A program made the position numbers and the translations under genes. A DNA stretch of 64,000 nt, from positions 1-64,000 of the forward strand of contig JBNGIQ010009002.1 in NCBI GenBank assembly GCA_049999765.1. Direction: 5' to 3'. The notes beneath the pieces were generated by a model. It had not been told where the DNA came from. It ran no database searches and saw only the letters and a program-made list of their open reading frames with translations. Shown here one piece after another: positions 29,475 to 40,144 of this stretch. Positions within the stretch are counted from its first letter, which is position 1. Each line of letters begins with the position of its first letter. This DNA comes from Phaeoceros laevis. Taxonomy: Eukaryota; Anthocerotophyta; Anthocerotopsida; Notothyladales.

Positions 29475-32400
29475 ATGGCACCCGCCATGTCGCAGCCGCA
29501 AGTCGACACCACCTGCGGTTCCTTGCTGCGGGAGTTGCAGGTAAAATTTTTGCTCTTCCCTTCCTTGTCCGGGAAAGCTTGTGCCGGGGCTCGGTGTCAG
29601 CTTCTAATGGCGGTGCTTCTCTGCTGTCCAGCTTATCTGGGACGAGGTTGGAGAGAGCGACGCGGAAAGGGACAAGATGCTCTTGCAGCTGGAGCAGGAA
29701 TGCCTGGAGGTTTACAGGCGCAAGGTGGACAATGCCTCGCACGCCCGGGCTCGCTTGCACCAGGCTCTGGCTGATGCCGAGGCGGAGCTTGCTGCCCTGC
29801 TTTCCGCCTTAGGGGACCGCCCGGGGGCCGTGGCAAGGGTGAGTGAGCAGCTGCATTTCTGTCTTAGGCTCGGGCCCGGGGTTCTGCTTCTTGCTGGCTG
29901 CTACTGCTGGTGGAACTTGGGGCTAAGCCTCACTTTACCTGTGCCTCCTTTTTCGTGGTGTAGGCGGAAAAAAGAGGTGGCACCCTGAAAGAGCAGGTGG
30001 CAAGCATCGCTCCTCAGCTCGAGGAGCTGCGGCAGAAGCGTGAAGAGCGCGCTCGTCAATTCGGGGAGGTGAAGGGGCAGATTCGAAAAATTCTTGGAGA
30101 AATTGCGGACGTTGCCGCGGATGCTGCAATGTACCCCAACGGCGAGCCCGACTTGTCGCTGCGGAGGCTGGACGAGTACCATGCACAGCTGCAAGCTCTT
30201 CAGAAGGAAAAGGTGGACATTGCCAGAACGGGCTTTCTTGTGACTTCCTCTTCTGTCACTTTTCCGTTGTTTGCATTTCTAACCGCTTGGTTTACTGCTA
30301 CAGAGTGATAGGCTGCACAAGGTTTTGGAGTACACCAACGCTGTGCACGACCTGTGTGCTGTTCTTGGACTGGACTTCTTCCAAACAGTGAAGGAGGTGC
30401 ATCCCAGTTTGGATGAATCTGCTGGCGGGCAAACTAAGAGTATCAGCAACGAGACGCTTGAGAGACTGGCGCGATCCATTCATAGGCTGCAGGATGAGAA
30501 GAAACATCGCATGCAGAAGGTGAATTTCGCCCCTTGATGCAGTCCTTGTGTGGCTGGACACGGCTTCAACTCTCTAATATTTCTATGGCATTTTGCAATT
30601 CTTCAGTTGCAAGACTTGGGAGCGGCAATGATAGAGCTCTGGAATTTGATGGATACGCCTTCCGAAGAGCAGCAAGAGTTCCAACATGTGACCTGTAACA
30701 TTGCTGCGGCAGAGTCTGAAATCACTGCTCCTGGTGCCCTCACCTTGGATGTTATTGAACAGGTTCGATAGTGCCGTTGATGTCATGTTTAGTAGTTTCG
30801 CCATGGCGGAGCATTTCTTAGTTTGTTGCTGTACCTTGTTCCATACCAGGCAGAGTTGGAGGTTGAAAGGCTAGATGCTTTGAAGTCAAGCAAAATGAAG
30901 GAACTGGTTTTCAAGAAAAGAACAGAACTAGAAGACATTTGCAGGAAGGCGCACATGGAACCAGACCCGAGTACAGCTCCAGACAAGACAAATGCTCTCA
31001 TAGAATCTGGTAGGTTCCCTTTTGTCTGGGTACGCCAGGTGCACGTATTCCTGTGCTCCTATTACATATTTGAGGTTTTGCGTATTTTGGTCACTGCAGG
31101 AATGGTAGATGCCACTGAGCTGCTAGGGAGTATCGAGGAAGAGATCTTCAAGGCAAAAGAGGAGGCGTTTGCGAGAAGAGAAATTTTGGACAAGATGGAC
31201 AAGTGGCTCTCAGCCTGTGAGGAGGAAAGCTGGCTCGAGGACTATAACAAGGTAGAAGTCCACTGGCATATCTAGTTACTGTGAGCCATACGTAGCATGT
31301 TACTGCCACGCTAGTTTTCTAAGACGTTAAGTGTTCAGGATGACAATCGCTACAATGCAAGTAAGGGTGCACACATCAATCTCAAGCGAGCAGAGAGGGC
31401 TCGTGCGACTGTGATCAAACTTCCTGGTAGGTGTCCTGTGTGTGTTTGGTGTTCTATGACCTGACAGATCATTGTGAAATACAAATACTTTGAATTGGCC
31501 TTTGAGCTATGTACTAAAGCACATTTTCTGATTTCGCGCAACTGGCAGCCTTGGTTGAATCTTTGACCTCGAGAACAAGAGCCTGGGAGGATGAGCATGG
31601 TTCACCTTTTTTATATGATGGAGTAAACACGCACACTCGTTTTTTTTCGAATATCAAGTTTCGGATTTTCCTTCGCGGACCCCAGCTGACGTGCAAGTGT
31701 TCCTACTGTTCCAGGTTCCATTGTTGTCGATGCTGGATGAATACAACTTTTTGCGGCAGGAGAAAGAAGAAGAGAAGAGACGGCTGAGGGTATGTAGTGT
31801 TGTCTAATCTCTGGCTCCTTTCTCTTACGTTGTACATCTTAAAGTGCTTCATGCTGGCTAGTCGGCACTGCAGGACCAGAAACGTTTGCAAGAGCAGTTC
31901 ATGAACGAGCAGGAAACGTACTTTGGATCAAGGCCAAGCCCAGGGAAGGCCGTCAGTGTCAAGAAAGGTGCAGGACTGCGAGCTAATGGGGGCACACCAG
32001 TTTCGAACCGGAGGTTGACCTTAAGCGGTGCCATTGGACAAGGTTCACCAGATATGTTGCTGCCGCGTGTAAACGGGGTAACCCCTTCTCGACTCGGCTC
32101 AGTAAATGGCAAAGACAACAAGAAGGAGCGGCCAAGACCTGCGGCACCTCTCAATTTTGTGGCGCTCTCCAAGGACGACATGGTCTCATCTGCTGCAGCA
32201 GGTGGGTCTGACCCCACTTCCCCTCAAGCAGGATAGCCTTCGTCGGGGCTCGACCAGAACTCTGGTATCACACTAACACGGAACTCCTAGCATAACACTG
32301 TTACTAGAAGATGTTGCTGGTTTGATAGGAGTCAGCTTTGGAACCACGGTGCTGCAGATTGAGCCTTGCGTGTGGATGTCTGCACCCAAAAGCTGCTGCG

Positions 32401-32810
32401 GAAGATTTTAGCCTTGTGAGACGGGCAATTGTTGCAAACCCCTGACTTTTTGCAAATGTCCGATATGTGTAGGTGGATCCCGTTCTCCGCAAGTTGCTGG
32501 CGGTAAGGTGCTTTTCAGAGAAGGCAATCACCTCGCAGTGCAGGCAGTGCGGCAGCCTCTGTCTCCGGTGATTGGAAGCCCTGCCAGATTGAATGCCCAG
32601 CCATCAGAAGATGGCGTGAGTAGGTCAAATCTGGGAAGCAGTCCAAGCAAGACAATTCTTAAGAAGAGTTCTGGTCCTGCAGCTATACCGAATGGTCCTG
32701 TATCTGTAGATCTGGAGAATGCTGCCCCAAGAGCACACAAGGAGTATTCTTTTGAGGAGCGAAGAGCAGGCTTCATTTGGAAATCTGGCCACGGCCTTGT
32801 GGAGGGCTGA
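29475..32810 (+). CDS. MAP65: 65-kDa microtubule-associated protein (MAP65/PRC1/Ase1 family)
   Basis: MAP65 proteins dimerise and cross-link antiparallel microtubules in cortical arrays and the phragmoplast midzone. Twelve exons are placed: 29475-29540, 29632-29838, 29964-30212, 30304-30519, 30607-30762, 30850-31009, 31100-31251, 31339-31426, 31549-31622, 31715-31789, 31874-32201 and 32473-32810. They total 2109 bp (702 aa), slightly longer than the usual 580-700. Exon 2 has the family hallmark [20 protein letters not shown] and [14 protein letters not shown]. Coiled-coil rod exons follow. Exons 7-9 hold the microtubule-binding core, with [26 protein letters not shown] and [13 protein letters not shown]. 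The C-terminal tail is Ser/Pro rich with several SP/SPxR sites ([13 protein letters not shown]), plausible mitotic kinase targets, and ends with [10 protein letters not shown] as in plant MAP65s. The start is the first ATG of exon 1 (MAPAMSQ). Confidence 0.95.
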
Positions 32811-33609
32811 TCTTCTTTTTGACACTAACCAAGTCCGTTCTATTTTTGGGAGCTGCAGTATTCGGGAGTACCTTCCGAACTTCCGGGCGTGACATGATGT
32901 ATCTACCTACTTCAATCTGGTATAGTGCAGAACCTCTGAATGAAGACCCTCAATCAGTTTCTGCTGCAGATGTGGTGTTGGCTCTTATGAACGGTGTATG
33001 GTCTGTACACTTCATACGAGGTCTAACTTATCCTACAGCATCATGGACATACTGACCAGTGCGCGAGAGCTGGTGATTATGTACGTGATGGAGAACCGAA
33101 GGATCCCTCTGCACAGCTGCTGAAGACCTGGAAGAAGGGGCTTAGGCAGATGAGAGGAGCTGTGGATGATGTCGAGTGTTTCATGTACATATACTACCTC
33201 TACTCTGCGTTCGGGTGTGAGGACTTTTCACAATACGAGTTGTTCATTGTTACTGGCTCAGAGAAAGTAGGAAGGGGGCGAGGTTTGCAAATCGTGCTCG
33301 GGGTAAAGGTCACACTGCAACGGGGCATCACGTTTATGCCCTCACATCGGCTCCAATTGTTATGGACTCCCGAGGCATCGTTGGAATGCGCTGTACAATA
33401 AAAATGAGTAAAAATTCAGTAGATGTGTTCGAAAGAATCGAAACTCACTATCGTGTTACCTGTATGTAGGGCTTACAAACCGAATTTTGATCTTGAGACT
33501 GATGATTAGGTTTCTGTAGGCGGGAACGTGTTAAGTTTGCAGCCCACTTGGCAAGTGCCATCGTCACATACCTTTGTCTCCGAGGGGGAGGGCTTTGTTG
33601 GAAAACACG
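32811..33609. other. MAP65 3' flank and Clot promoter region
   Basis: No exon is supported here. It probably contains the MAP65 3' UTR, then intergenic DNA, then the short 5' leader of the Clot gene. Open frames at 32.78-33.05 and 33.15-33.40 kb have no recognisable signature or splice partners. Confidence 0.5.
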
Positions 33610-33996
33610 ATGCCTGCAGCGATGGTGGACGCGACTTTGGAGGAGTTCGAGAAAGTGCTGACGTTAGCGGAAGTGCAGGGGCCCGGCTTGCTGTTGTTGC
33701 TGTTTCTAGGAGACCGAGATCCTTCCATCGGCCACAGCTGGTGCCCAGACTGCGTGCGGGCAGAACCAGTTATTTACAAGACGGTGGAAGCCAGCCCCAA
33801 GGACATGACGCTCCTCCGTGCCTACGTGGGGAACAAGCCTGAGTGGCGCAATCCCAACCATCCGTGGAGGCTCGACCCCCGATTTTGTCTCAGAGGCGTG
33901 CCCACTCTCATCCGCTGGGAGGCCGGCAAGGTCGTTGGCAGGCTGGAAGACGACGAAGCTCACATTCCGGAAAAGGTTGAAGCTCTCATTACCTAG
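33610..33996 (+). CDS. Thioredoxin-like protein Clot (TXNDC17/TRP14 family)
   Basis: This is a single-exon gene of 128 aa, matching the usual 120-130 aa of Clot/TRP14 proteins. The redox motif is WCPDC at residues 44-48, preceded by the family pattern FLGDRDPSIGHSWCPDC, which carries an extra segment before the active site compared with ordinary thioredoxins. VRAEPVIYKTVE follows. The C-terminal half has RGVPTLIRWEAGKVVGRLED with the cis-Pro (VPT) loop of the thioredoxin fold. It is a small cytosolic disulfide reductase; known members reduce a narrow set of low-molecular-weight disulfides and protein substrates. The start chosen is the ATG at 33610 (MPAAMVDAT); a second in-frame ATG lies four codons later. 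There is no signal peptide. Confidence 0.93.
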   Translation: MPAAMVDATLEEFEKVLTLAEVQGPGLLLLLFLGDRDPSIGHSWCPDCVRAEPVIYKTVEASPKDMTLLRAYVGNKPEWRNPNHPWRLDPRFCLRGVPTLIRWEAGKVVGRLEDDEAHIPEKVEALIT

Positions 33997-34876
33997 CCAG
34001 GCTGCTGACATGAGAACGTCTAATTCCGCAGGCCTAGGAAAAGAGTTGCTACTCACAGGAAACCTATCTGAGGTGGTTGCAAGGTTCGTAGGAAAAACGA
34101 TATTGTGTGGCATGTGGAGCTGGCAAACTACTTGCAAACATGCAGGGCAGCAATGTGTTCAACTTCGCACCTAAAAGTGACTTTACGCGGGTACAAGTTT
34201 GGAACAGGAAGACGCATCTCCGACCAGATATTCCCACACAAGTACTGTGGTTTAGGCCCATTACAGACTACCGTCTCCAAAAATGTGCTGGCGCGCGGTC
34301 ATTGAAGGATCCATGCCAAGTGTGCAATGGAAAGCCCTTGCCCTCAAAAGGACGGGGCGCCACGTCACGACACGTCACGCTCCCAAAATTTCGAGGTCTC
34401 ACGGCCACCCTCAAGTTTCATTTGAGGGTGCCTCTAGTCTGAAACGGGCCTTAGTGAAAGACTTGAACTCTGCTGGACTTCAGCACATCCTGTGCCAAAC
34501 ATCTCCTTCATATTGATACGAAGCACTGGCCAAGGTTGCCAGCATCTGGGTGCCGTCAAAACAAGCAAAGCATTTACGGCCAGAGAAAACCTCAAAAGGA
34601 AATCCTCTCCTACATGGACAAGACTTTCTCAAAACCCTACAGAGCGAAACCTCCCGACATTGTTGCCACCAGGCAGCGAATGCGACTCCAGCCTCTTGCT
34701 CTATGGTTGCCTACCTGGTGCCCAAAAATGCCATCTCCTCAGGATTCATGGGCAACTTTCGTGCTAGAGGCCAACCTGAGCTGCATCTCCCGCAGACCAC
34801 GTGATCTGAACATAGATATCTGGCACCACAGGGCTTGGTTACGCCTGTTGCCTTCCTCCCTAAGTCTGTCCTGTCC
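33997..34876. other. Convergent intergenic region between Clot and SF3B6
   Basis: No gene is supported in this 880-bp stretch; several plus-strand open frames (for example 34107-34442 and 34536-34946) have no conserved motif. It should hold the 3' ends of both convergent neighbours. Two CACGTCA motifs occur at about 34361-34379, and an inverted repeat lies at 34406-34430. Confidence 0.5.
34406..34430. repeat. Inverted repeat (9-bp stem, 7-nt loop)
   Basis: CACCCTCAA at 34406-34414 pairs perfectly with TTGAGGGTG at 34422-34430 around a 7-nt loop. It is non-coding and its function is unknown. Confidence 0.75.
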
Positions 34877-35257
34877 TCACTTCTCCTTTGTTGATACTCC
34901 GTACTTCTCCTGTAGCCTGGTGATCTCCTCTTCCTTCTTCCGCTGATCGATCTTCTTCGTCATCTTGGCCTGCTGATAGTACAAAACTATCAGATACCTA
35001 TTCGCAACGTTAAAACCTGACAGATGATCCACTGCGTTCTTGGCGTCGTAAATGTCCTCGTACACAACGAAGGCTGTCCCCCTTGTATCCTTGTTGCATC
35101 CTATCCGAATTTGCCGTATGGCTCCATACTTCCCGAAGATATCGTACATCTCTTCCGAAGAGATATTGAATGGCAAGTTTCTCACATACAACACTCTGTT
35201 AACCTCAGGAGGAAGCCTGGCGTTCCCCCTACGCAGGCTGATAGTTGCCATCGCCAT
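34877..35257 (-). CDS. SF3B6: Splicing factor 3B subunit 6 (SF3B14/p14, branch-site RRM protein)
   Basis: p14 is the U2 snRNP SF3b subunit that binds SF3B1 and lies near the branch-point adenosine in the nucleus. The gene is a single exon of 126 aa; the human protein is 125 aa. The RRM motifs are clear: RNP2 as LYVRNLPF near residue 23, followed by [20 protein letters not shown], and RNP1 as GTAFVVYED near residue 63. The family-typical tail [19 protein letters not shown] continues into a basic, charged end ([18 protein letters not shown]). The start is the ATG at 35257 ([10 protein letters not shown]), which agrees with the conserved N-terminus; in-frame sequence continues upstream but is not conserved. 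It is divergently transcribed from the CSB gene. Confidence 0.95.
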   Translation of the reverse strand: MAMATISLRRGNARLPPEVNRVLYVRNLPFNISSEEMYDIFGKYGAIRQIRIGCNKDTRGTAFVVYEDIYDAKNAVDHLSGFNVANRYLIVLYYQQAKMTKKIDQRKKEEEITRLQEKYGVSTKEK

Positions 35258-35521
35258 CTTGAAAGAATTTGGGCTGTAGCCTCGGTGATAGATTTCTGCA
35301 ACTCGGTCGGTCAATCTCTTCGCGAAGCGTATGTAAGCCGGAGAGTGCTGCGACAGTAAAACCAACGCAAGGGTCCAAACCCTATTGTGCTTCGCAGCTT
35401 AATATACGTTGATTGGATAGTACCCCACTTTTGGGCCAGTTTTAATAGGGTTCCACTCCTCGCAGGCCTGGAATGGTTGCCCTTCAGCTGGAGCCGGTCT
35501 GGCGGGCAATCCACGTATGAA
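35258..35521. promoter_or_regulatory. Short divergent promoter shared by SF3B6 and CSB
   Basis: Only 264 bp separate the two start codons, so both promoters must lie here. The region contains AAACCCTA (telo-box core) at 35377-35384, its reverse complement TAGGGTT at 35446-35452, and a site II element TGGGCC at 35432-35437. In plants these elements commonly co-occur in promoters of growth-linked housekeeping genes (established knowledge). Coordinated control of the two genes is an inference. Confidence 0.6.
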
Positions 35522-38500
35522 ATGGCGGGGATATCGAAGAGCAGAATTGCTCACAGCAAAGCGAAGCAAAACCTGCAATCAGTTCTAGAGCATTCATCGG
35601 AAGATGAGGAGTTCGACCAGGTTATCAGCAGTGATGTGCATGGTAGCGAGACCCTTAAGTCTACCAAGACAGACCAGCTGGGAAGTGGCCTGGTAGTGTT
35701 GGACAGGGAGATTGCTGCTGTTGAAGCAGGTCTCGAGGGGTTCAATAAGGTGGATGTTGCTTCCAACGAGAGTACTCTGTATCGTGCAATAGCAACTGAC
35801 CGGTTGCAGAGTTTGAAGAGAAAGAGAGTCGAACTTGGAGCGCAAGCGGGGCCGTCAGTTGGCAGAGATGGAGAATTTGAGGGTACATGGCACGAAGAAG
35901 GAAGGGCCGGGACAGGTGGAGAGCGCAGCTCAAAGGCAGCCAAGGGGAAAGACTCCAGTCGAAGTCACAGGAGGACAGGAACGTCTTCTGGCATCCATGA
36001 TCGTGAAGCAGCTCTGGACACCGGGTCAGGATTTGTAGAGACAGTAAGTCTGCGATGTTGCCTGACACACCGGATTGGCTTTGTAGTCCATGTGCAGCTT
36101 GAGAGTAGTTGCACGTTTCTCCATACCTGGTAGCGGTCCTTATGTCCAGCTATGTTGTTGCAGGAACGCGACAGGCTTATCCGGATTGGTGTGTTGACAC
36201 CATTTGATAAAATTGAAGGGTTCGAACGCCGGGTTACGGAGGATGGAGGGAATTCTTCTATGTTGGATGCTGATGACCAACTTGCTAGGTCGATTCATAA
36301 GACAGCAGCTTCCTATGCTGCAATTGCTGCAGTCAGGCCGTCAACAAAACTGCTGGACCCATCGGAGCTACCGCGGATGGAGCCTCCCACCCGGGAGTTT
36401 CGCCGACTGCGAAGAGTGTTTAAGCCTAAGAATCTGGAGGAACCGGAAGGTGGGAAAAGCAAGAAGAAGGGACTTAGGCGGCCACAACCTGGGAAGAAGT
36501 GGAAAAACAGGAAAGATTCAGATTCAGAATACGATCCTACCGAGGAAGCTGACGATTGTGAAGGTGGTCCTCCTGTTTCAAGTGCTGAAAGCATGCTTAT
36601 CTTGTTTACCCCTTGAGCCTGATCAGACTGTAAAGCTGGCCTTGCTGAAACCTTTTTCATCTGTCCAGAGATCGCAAGTGGCGAGCATCAAGGTCGCCAT
36701 CATAGGAGAAGGGCCATGTCCTCTATCATGAACAATCATGGGTTCGAAGATGACGAGCAAGAAGACAGGGAAGAGGATGTTGTTTTGGAAGGAGGTCTTA
36801 AGGTTCCAGCTCAGATTTATAGTCAACTGTTTGACTATCAAAAGACTGGTGTGAAGTGGCTGTGGGAACTGCATTGTCAGAAAACGGGTGGTATTATTGG
36901 TGATGAGATGGGGCTGGGAAAGACGATTCAGGTTATTGCATTTTTGGCTGCTCTTCATCACAGCAACATGTACAGTCCCAGTATTGTAGTTTGTCCTGTG
37001 ACACTCTTGAGACAATGGAAAAGGGAAGTGCAGAAATGGTATCCTAACTTGAAAGCTGAGATTATGCACGACTCAGCTCAATCTTCATGTAAAGGTTCAG
37101 AACATAAGGAGGACGGGGAGTTGGAAGAAGAAGTGGAAGACATGGAAAGCGATACCAGTCAAGAGGATGAAGGCAAGCCCGTGAAAGGTGACCGCTGGGA
37201 CTCCTTGATAAAAAGGATTGTGAGATCAAAATCAGGGCTGCTGCTTACTAGCTATGAGCAGCTACGGCTGTTCAAGGATAAGTTGCTTGACATAAAGTGG
37301 GGCTATGCTGTACTCGATGAAGGGCATAGAATCAGAAATCCGGACACTGGGACAACTCTTGTTTGCAAGCAGCTCCAAACAGTGCATCGTATAATCATGT
37401 CAGGTGCTCCTATACAGAACAAGCTGACAGAGTTGTGGTCCTTGTTTGACTTTGTATTTCCTGGGAAGCTAGGTGTGTTGCCAGTTTTTGATCTGGAATT
37501 TGCTTTACCTATCCGCATTGGTGGCTATGCAAATGCAACACCATTGCAGGTTTCAACTGCATACAAGTGTGCTGTGGTCCTTCGGGACCTGGTGTTACCG
37601 TATCTTCTCCGCCGAATGAAATCTGATGTTGAAGCTCAGCTTCCAAAGAAGACGGAGCAGGTGCTGTTCTGCAGCTTGACACAGGAACAGCGGAGTGTAT
37701 ATAGGTCCTTCATATCGAGCTCCGAAGTTGAGCAAATATTTGAGGGTAAAAGGAACTCTCTCTATGGTATTGATGTGCTTCGCAAAATCTGCAATCACCC
37801 TGATTTGTTGGAACGTGAGCATAGTGCTACGCATGTTGATTATGGGAATATAGCAAGGAGCGGAAAGTTGACTGTTTTGGCACAGGTTTTGAATGTGTGG
37901 CAGAAGGAAGGTCACAAAGTCCTAATATTCACCCAAACCCAGCAAATGTTGGACATTTTGGAAAACTATATCAGAGATCAAGGGTATGTCTATCGGCGGA
38001 TGGATGGATCTACTGCAATCAAGCACCGTATGGCTCTGATAGACGAGTTCAATGAATCAGCAGAAGTTTTTGTTTTTATTTTGACAACAAAAGTTGGTGG
38101 ACTGGGGACAAACTTAGTGGGAGCAAATCGTGTTGTTATATATGACCCTGACTGGAATCCCTCTACTGATATCCAGGTGGCGTGGCCTGCCCGCTTGCAT
38201 TTCACTTCTGCATATTCTTGAGTTTTTGGAAGTAGAGCATGCAATGGTCCTGTGCCATGCGATGTGCATCTTGTGAGCCCGGTCTGCCATCTTGTACAGT
38301 TTTCTGACGTTATAGCATGTTCTAATGCAGGCTAGAGAACGGGCTTGGCGTATTGGTCAAAAGCGAGAGGTTACAATCTACCGACTCATTACAAGGGGAA
38401 CCATCGAAGAGAAGGTCTACCACAGGCAAATATACAAACATTTCCTGACCAGCAGGATTCTACGGGATCCCCAGCAGAGACGGTTCTTCAAATCAAAAGA

Positions 38501-39421
38501 TATGCGTGACCTATTCACACTTCATGAGGACTTTCCATCCTCTAGAACAGAAACATCAACTCTTTTTTCTGAGGCCGAGGGGGATATATCTTTGCAAGCT
38601 AAGGAGACAGGAAAGGAGAAGGAAGACCCTCAGGAGCAAGAGAAGGAAGGCGATGAAACAAAAATACTGAAGAACTTGTTCGGAGCTGCTGGAGTTCATG
38701 TATGTGGTGTTCTGTGTCTGCTGTTGGCTTCACTGTTGAAGCTGAGATGTGGTAAGCATTCTCTGATGAGATGTTCTGGCTGTGTATTTTTCAGTCCGCC
38801 ATGGATCATGATGCCATACTATCCTTGATGGACAAGGAAAAGGTCCAGGTGGACTATGAAGCAAGCAGAGTGGCCAGGCGTGCTGCAGAAGCTTTGCTGC
38901 AGTCCCGCATGCTGAGAGGGAACGACAATGTAGCTGTGCCCACATGGACAGGCAGAAGTGGTGTGGCAGGAGCACCAGTCACTGTAAGGCGGAGGTTTGG
39001 ATCCACCACCAATGCAAGGTTGCAGTCATCTCCTGCCGCCCAACAAGTGTCTGCAGGCAGCTCTGGTGGCACGGCATTGAGTTCCTCTGCTTTGCTTGCC
39101 CGTCTCCGCAACAACCAGGCAGAGAGCGTGGGTGCGGCCATGATCAACAGCCAGCTCCCAGTTGCCCATGCTGCCGGTCAACGTGCAGGAAGGTCCAGAA
39201 TAATCCCTGCCCCACCGGAGGTACTGGCCAGGCAACTATGCTCCTTTCTGCAGCAAAATGGAGGGAATGCAACGTCAGCCAGCGTGGTGGATCATTTCAA
39301 GGAAAGAGTGCCGCAACAGGATGTAGCGATGTTCAGGCAGCTGCTGAAAACAGTAGCCACACTGAAAAAAGATAGAGGAGAATCTAGGTGGTATTTAAAT
39401 TCGGATTACGAAAACGTATGA
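35522..39421 (+). CDS. CSB: CSB/ERCC6-type SWI2/SNF2 ATPase (CHR8), transcription-coupled repair
   Basis: CSB/Rad26 remodels DNA at stalled RNA polymerase II to start transcription-coupled nucleotide excision repair. Five exons are placed: 35522-36043, 36164-36563, 36669-38176, 38331-38699 and 38795-39421. They total 3426 bp (1141 aa), near the roughly 1190 aa of plant CHR8. The N-terminus has [17 protein letters not shown], then GFVET joined to [20 protein letters not shown] across the first intron. A basic segment follows ([16 protein letters not shown]). The helicase has Walker [10 protein letters not shown] (residues 385-393), DEGH (524-527), [66 protein letters not shown] and [10 protein letters not shown] (811-820). 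The C-terminus has [14 protein letters not shown] and a winged-helix-like end ([20 protein letters not shown]), as in plant CSB. All ATPase motifs look intact. Confidence 0.96.
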
Positions 39422-40144
39422 AGATTCCGGGCTATCTTTCCTGGAAAGCATGCTCCAATTTGTAGCCTAACTCCCATTTTTGGGCGATGCGATGGTCCCA
39501 AATTCCCGGGCGATCCTTCGCCGACATTGTACGAAACGAATTTTGTGAGATGTGCACAGGAACCATGTACTTATACGGTACCTGTTCCTTGACCCCACTT
39601 TCTTGTTTGGCATACCTAGTCTAGATTTGGACTGAATAGTTGACGCAGGCGCGTACAGTAGTTGGCGCGTGCAAGCCCAGGAGACGTGTGGGGTTTTGCC
39701 GCGTCAGCAGCGTTTCAGACATGAGGTGACCATGTCAGCATCGCGAATCCCGATTCATTCGATCCCCCTGCTGCCTGGAAGGGACTTGAAGGAATCTCTC
39801 CTTCTTAAACGTAGACTCGTTGACGCGATTCACAATAAACAACATTTAGGAAACCACCTGCATCGAGATCTAGTCTATGTTATGGAAGGAAAGAGTTAAG
39901 GGCAAACTTCAAGGTCCAAAACAGGTAGGTAGTGAGATGGTTAGTAGTTTGTCGGTCCGTCGAGAGGGCATGCTCCCTTGCTAAAAAGCTCCCCACGATG
40001 CTGTACGGTCAGCACAGAATCCCCAAAAATGGAGCCCGGAGGCACGTCGCACGGTCCCAGGTATACGGGTTTGCACCAACAAATTACAAAAGGTCATTTG
40101 ATTGCAGGCAGGCAGCCATGACTGAGTAGGCAGCCGAACCAGCG
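39422..40144. other. Intergenic region between CSB and aldehyde oxidase
   Basis: I see no exon in these 723 bp. They should contain the CSB 3' UTR and the aldehyde oxidase promoter and leader. Short open frames at 39669-39899 and 39932-40129 have no recognisable signature. Confidence 0.5.

Noticed and set aside
34107-34442. 111-codon plus-strand frame after Clot
   Set aside because: There is no conserved motif or splice partner, and it lies between two convergent genes whose ends are known.
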